This document shows, in pieces, positions 61,839 to 64,000 of a stretch of 64,000 bases of DNA (positions within the stretch are counted from its first letter, which is position 1; each line of letters starts with the position of its first letter). Location of the stretch: NCBI RefSeq assembly GCF_014191545.1, contig NZ_AP023361.1:2074501-2138500 (forward strand), in the 5' to 3' direction. The DNA is from Terrihabitans soli (GTDB lineage: Bacteria; Pseudomonadota; Alphaproteobacteria; Rhizobiales; Methylopilaceae). A program made the translations under genes and the position numbers. The notes under the pieces are model-generated. The model had not been told where the DNA came from. It made no database searches and was given only the letters and a program-made list of their open reading frames with translations.

Positions 61839-63946
61839 GTGCGGCGGTCCATGAAATAGCCCGGCGGCGCCGGCGGCGGCGCGCCCTTGCCTTTACGCAC
61901 CGACAGAGTCTCGACATCGAAGCCCTGCGCCGTCAGTCCGTCGCGCAGCATGGGCAAAGCGGCTTCGAGCAGCGCGACCGTTTCCTCGGATTCCGCGACA
62001 ATGCCGGCGGACACATGCGTGCCCATGAGCCGCACATCCGCTTCGATGGCGCCCGTGTCGGGAAGATCGAGCGCGGCGCGGAAACGCCAGCGGCGTTTTT
62101 CCTTTTCCATCTGCTGCTGGCGGCCGTCGCGTTCGATGACAAAACCGAACACCGCCGTGCGTCCGTCGAGATTGACCGGCACTTCGACCGACCAGCGCGC
62201 ATCCGGCGCATCGCTGCGCGCCGTGCCGCTGCGATCGTCGGGAAGGCTTGCGATCTGATGGAGATTGACGCGCGCCAGCGCGGCGTCCGTATCGCGCACA
62301 AGATGCGGCACGAATTCTTCGGCGGAGGCGGCCTGCATGGTCTGGCCGCCGCGAAGATGTGAGGGTTCGGACGGCGCCTGCGCCGTCGGTGCCGCAGAAC
62401 CTGTCGGCGGCGGCGGCGCGGCATCGCTGCGTCCGGGCAACACCTGGCTAGATGGCGGCAGATGTTCGGACCGCGTCCAGGTGCCGAGCGCGGCGCGCAG
62501 GACGAACAGCGCAAGTTTCAGATCCGGCGGCGCCGATTGCTGCGGCGGCAGAGACGAGAGAACGCGTTCGGCAAAGATGCCGGAACCGGCAATCGCTTTC
62601 GCCAGCTGATCGGGCTTGATCACATCGTCGAGCGAAACCCGCTGATTGAGCAGCGTCTCGGCGGCGCGGCGCACCGAAGGCGGCGTGTCTGTGCGCTGCG
62701 GCAGTGTCTCGATATCGGCAAAGACATTGGCAAGCCCGTCCTGCTTCAAGACGGCGCTGCGCACCGTCTGGCGCACGGCATCTGCGGGCGTCGCCGCTTG
62801 CGGATTGGTGAGAGAAAGCGGCGCAGCTAGCTCCGGTCCGTCGGCCATCGGCACGAAGGTCATGCCGCCGTTCGGCTGCGGCGCGATGCGCACCGGCGTT
62901 CCCGGCGGCAGCGCCTGATGCTGCGGCAGCGGCAGTTCGAATTCGCCGAGCGGCGTTGAGACGCGCACCATGCCGTCCGCGCGCGGCGGCTGCGGAGAAA
63001 TCTTCGCTTCGATCACCTGCCCCGCCGGCAGAACCGGGATCGACGGGCCGGGCGGCAGCGTCACGGCGCGCATCGCCGGAGAGGTCGTCGCCGGAGGATT
63101 GGCCGGGGCAGCAACAGAATTCTGCGCGCCGGGCGTCACGGGAACTTCCGGCCGCATGGTGACGACGACGCTGCCATTGGGCTGCGCGACGACGCGCGCC
63201 TGCGTGCCCGGCGGCAGATCGCGCGGCAGCGGCAGATCGAATTCACCCTCCGGCCCCGCAAAGCGCACCACGCCTTGCTGCTGGCTCGGCAGAACTTGCG
63301 CTTCGACGACACGGCCGAGCGGAATGTTCGCCGGAACGGTGTCGGGCTTGGATGTAAATACGGTCGGATGGACAGCCGGCTTTTGCGGCGCGGCCTCCGC
63401 CGGCTGACCGCGGACGGGGATTTCCGGAACGGAAACGCGAACGGCCCCCTGCGGCTCGGGCGCAATGCGCAGCGGCGTGCCGAGCGGCACCGGCCGCGGC
63501 AGAGGCAGATCGACATCGCCTTGCGGCGTCGCCACCCGGACGAGACCGGGTTGGGGATTTGATATGACCCGCGCCACCATCTCCTGCCCCTGCGGCAGCG
63601 ACACGGGCGTCCGCGGATGAACCACTGTCGTCAGCGGCGGGATCGTCTGTCCCTGAACGGCCGGAAGCGGCCGCGCCGCGCCCGTCTGCGGCAGGATTTC
63701 GTCGTTGAGGATCGTGACCTGGAAAGAGCCGTCCGGCTGCGGCGCGATGCGCACCTGGGTTCCGGGCGGCAGATTGCGCGGCAGAGGAAGGTCGATATCG
63801 CCCTCAGGGCTCGAAAAGCGGAAAAGCCCGTCGGCCAAGGCCAAAGTCAGCCTCGCCTCGATCACCTTTCCCGTCAGCGCAGCCGAAAGGGTCGGCCGGG
63901 CAACACCCGACACGGGCAGGACTTCGGTGGTCGGGGCGATGACCAT
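61835..63946 (-). CDS. FliK-like protein with four internal modules
   Basis: A 703-residue Pro-rich protein. Residues 1-370 carry four copies of a module of about 55 residues (26-80, 120-174, 211-265, 309-367), each with a hydrophobic start, VR(V/F)xxPxGExDLPLP, then PPGTxxRIAPQPxG, joined by Pro/Thr-rich linkers. The C-terminal part (about 560-690) resembles the FliK hook-length control domain: VEVPVNLDGRTAVFGFVIER, then a strand-rich segment ending in LRDGLTAQGFDVETLSVRKG. The start has AAGGAG eight bases upstream. Coupled to the FlhB-like gene. Probably exported through a flagellar-type system or acting as ruler; the modules look new to me. Confidence 0.82.
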   Translation of the reverse strand: MVIAPTTEVLPVSGVARPTLSAALTGKVIEARLTLALADGLFRFSSPEGDIDLPLPRNLPPGTQVRIAPQPDGSFQVTILNDEILPQTGAARPLPAVQGQTIPPLTTVVHPRTPVSLPQGQEMVARVISNPQPGLVRVATPQGDVDLPLPRPVPLGTPLRIAPEPQGAVRVSVPEIPVRGQPAEAAPQKPAVHPTVFTSKPDTVPANIPLGRVVEAQVLPSQQQGVVRFAGPEGEFDLPLPRDLPPGTQARVVAQPNGSVVVTMRPEVPVTPGAQNSVAAPANPPATTSPAMRAVTLPPGPSIPVLPAGQVIEAKISPQPPRADGMVRVSTPLGEFELPLPQHQALPPGTPVRIAPQPNGGMTFVPMADGPELAAPLSLTNPQAATPADAVRQTVRSAVLKQDGLANVFADIETLPQRTDTPPSVRRAAETLLNQRVSLDDVIKPDQLAKAIAGSGIFAERVLSSLPPQQSAPPDLKLALFVLRAALGTWTRSEHLPPSSQVLPGRSDAAPPPPTGSAAPTAQAPSEPSHLRGGQTMQAASAEEFVPHLVRDTDAALARVNLHQIASLPDDRSGTARSDAPDARWSVEVPVNLDGRTAVFGFVIERDGRQQQMEKEKRRWRFRAALDLPDTGAIEADVRLMGTHVSAGIVAESEETVALLEAALPMLRDGLTAQGFDVETLSVRKGKGAPPPAPPGYFMDRRT

Positions 63947-64000
63947 CAGGCCGCTCCTTCACCCCCAAGAGAACCCTGTTAGCCTTTCAAATGTCTTGCA

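Overview
The window reads as chromosome of an alphaproteobacterium of the order Hyphomicrobiales (Rhizobiales). The evidence is an uninterrupted division and cell-wall cluster running straight into lpxC-bamD-recN-ligA, an LpsB/LpcC-type LPS core glycosyltransferase, a CarB with the long internal insert seen in alphaproteobacteria, a MatR-type malonate operator, and short dispersed palindromes of the kind common in this order. No genus can be fixed. Almost all genes share one GC-rich codon style. I see no insertion sequence, prophage, rRNA operon or CRISPR array.

Layout. 1-2600: the end of an Xaa-Pro aminopeptidase gene, an AzlCD amino-acid exporter and a 50-residue DUF3309 membrane peptide. 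2601-27345 (all minus strand, so read right to left): mraZ, rsmH, ftsL, ftsI, murE, murF, mraY, murD, ftsW, murG, murC, murB, ddl, ftsQ, ftsA, ftsZ, then lpxC, bamD, recN and ligA. Most joints overlap by 1-4 bases, so translation is probably coupled. An array of four GGG motifs at exact 10-base period, a likely MraZ operator, lies over the probable promoter upstream of mraZ. 27660-40960: a nuclease, a mandelonitrile-lyase-like cupin, carA, a YqeY protein, a lone P-II protein, a TetR/SDR pair with twin operators, envelope and peptidoglycan proteins (extensin-like lipoprotein, Ser/Gly-rich secreted protein, amidase, lytic transglycosylase), a DMT transporter, the RNase P RNA gene, and two secreted proteins that share an unrecognised two-cysteine domain. 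40963-53040: carB, greA, a tRNA-like sequence, the core glycosyltransferase, trxB-lysR, an aspartate aminotransferase, GST, map-radC-GNAT and an ABC-type ATPase. 53042-61286: a GntR regulator divergent from a single protein that joins malonyl-CoA decarboxylase to malonyl-CoA synthetase, a CueR-like regulator, a tiny membrane ORF, a beta-hydroxyacid dehydrogenase, ExoD, and a secreted phytase-like protein behind a PHO box. 61566-63946: an orphan FlhB-like / FliK-like pair.

How the genes work together. The dcw block makes lipid-linked peptidoglycan precursor and the divisome; lpxC and bamD add outer-membrane synthesis, and the hydrolases around 33-36.5 kb would remodel the wall. The malonate locus looks self-contained: malonate to malonyl-CoA to acetyl-CoA by one polypeptide, controlled by the divergent GntR through a perfect 14-base palindrome.

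Most notable observations. (1) A twin-hairpin module occurs three times. In two copies it lies between the same palindromic arms in opposite orientations; in the third it occupies the internal-hairpin position of an unrelated palindrome whose other arm is unoccupied. (2) The MatA-MatB fusion. (3) An in-frame lysine-rich leader joining ftsA to ftsZ through TGATG. (4) The new two-cysteine secreted domain. (5) A tRNA-shaped sequence with an encoded CCA but a non-canonical anticodon loop.
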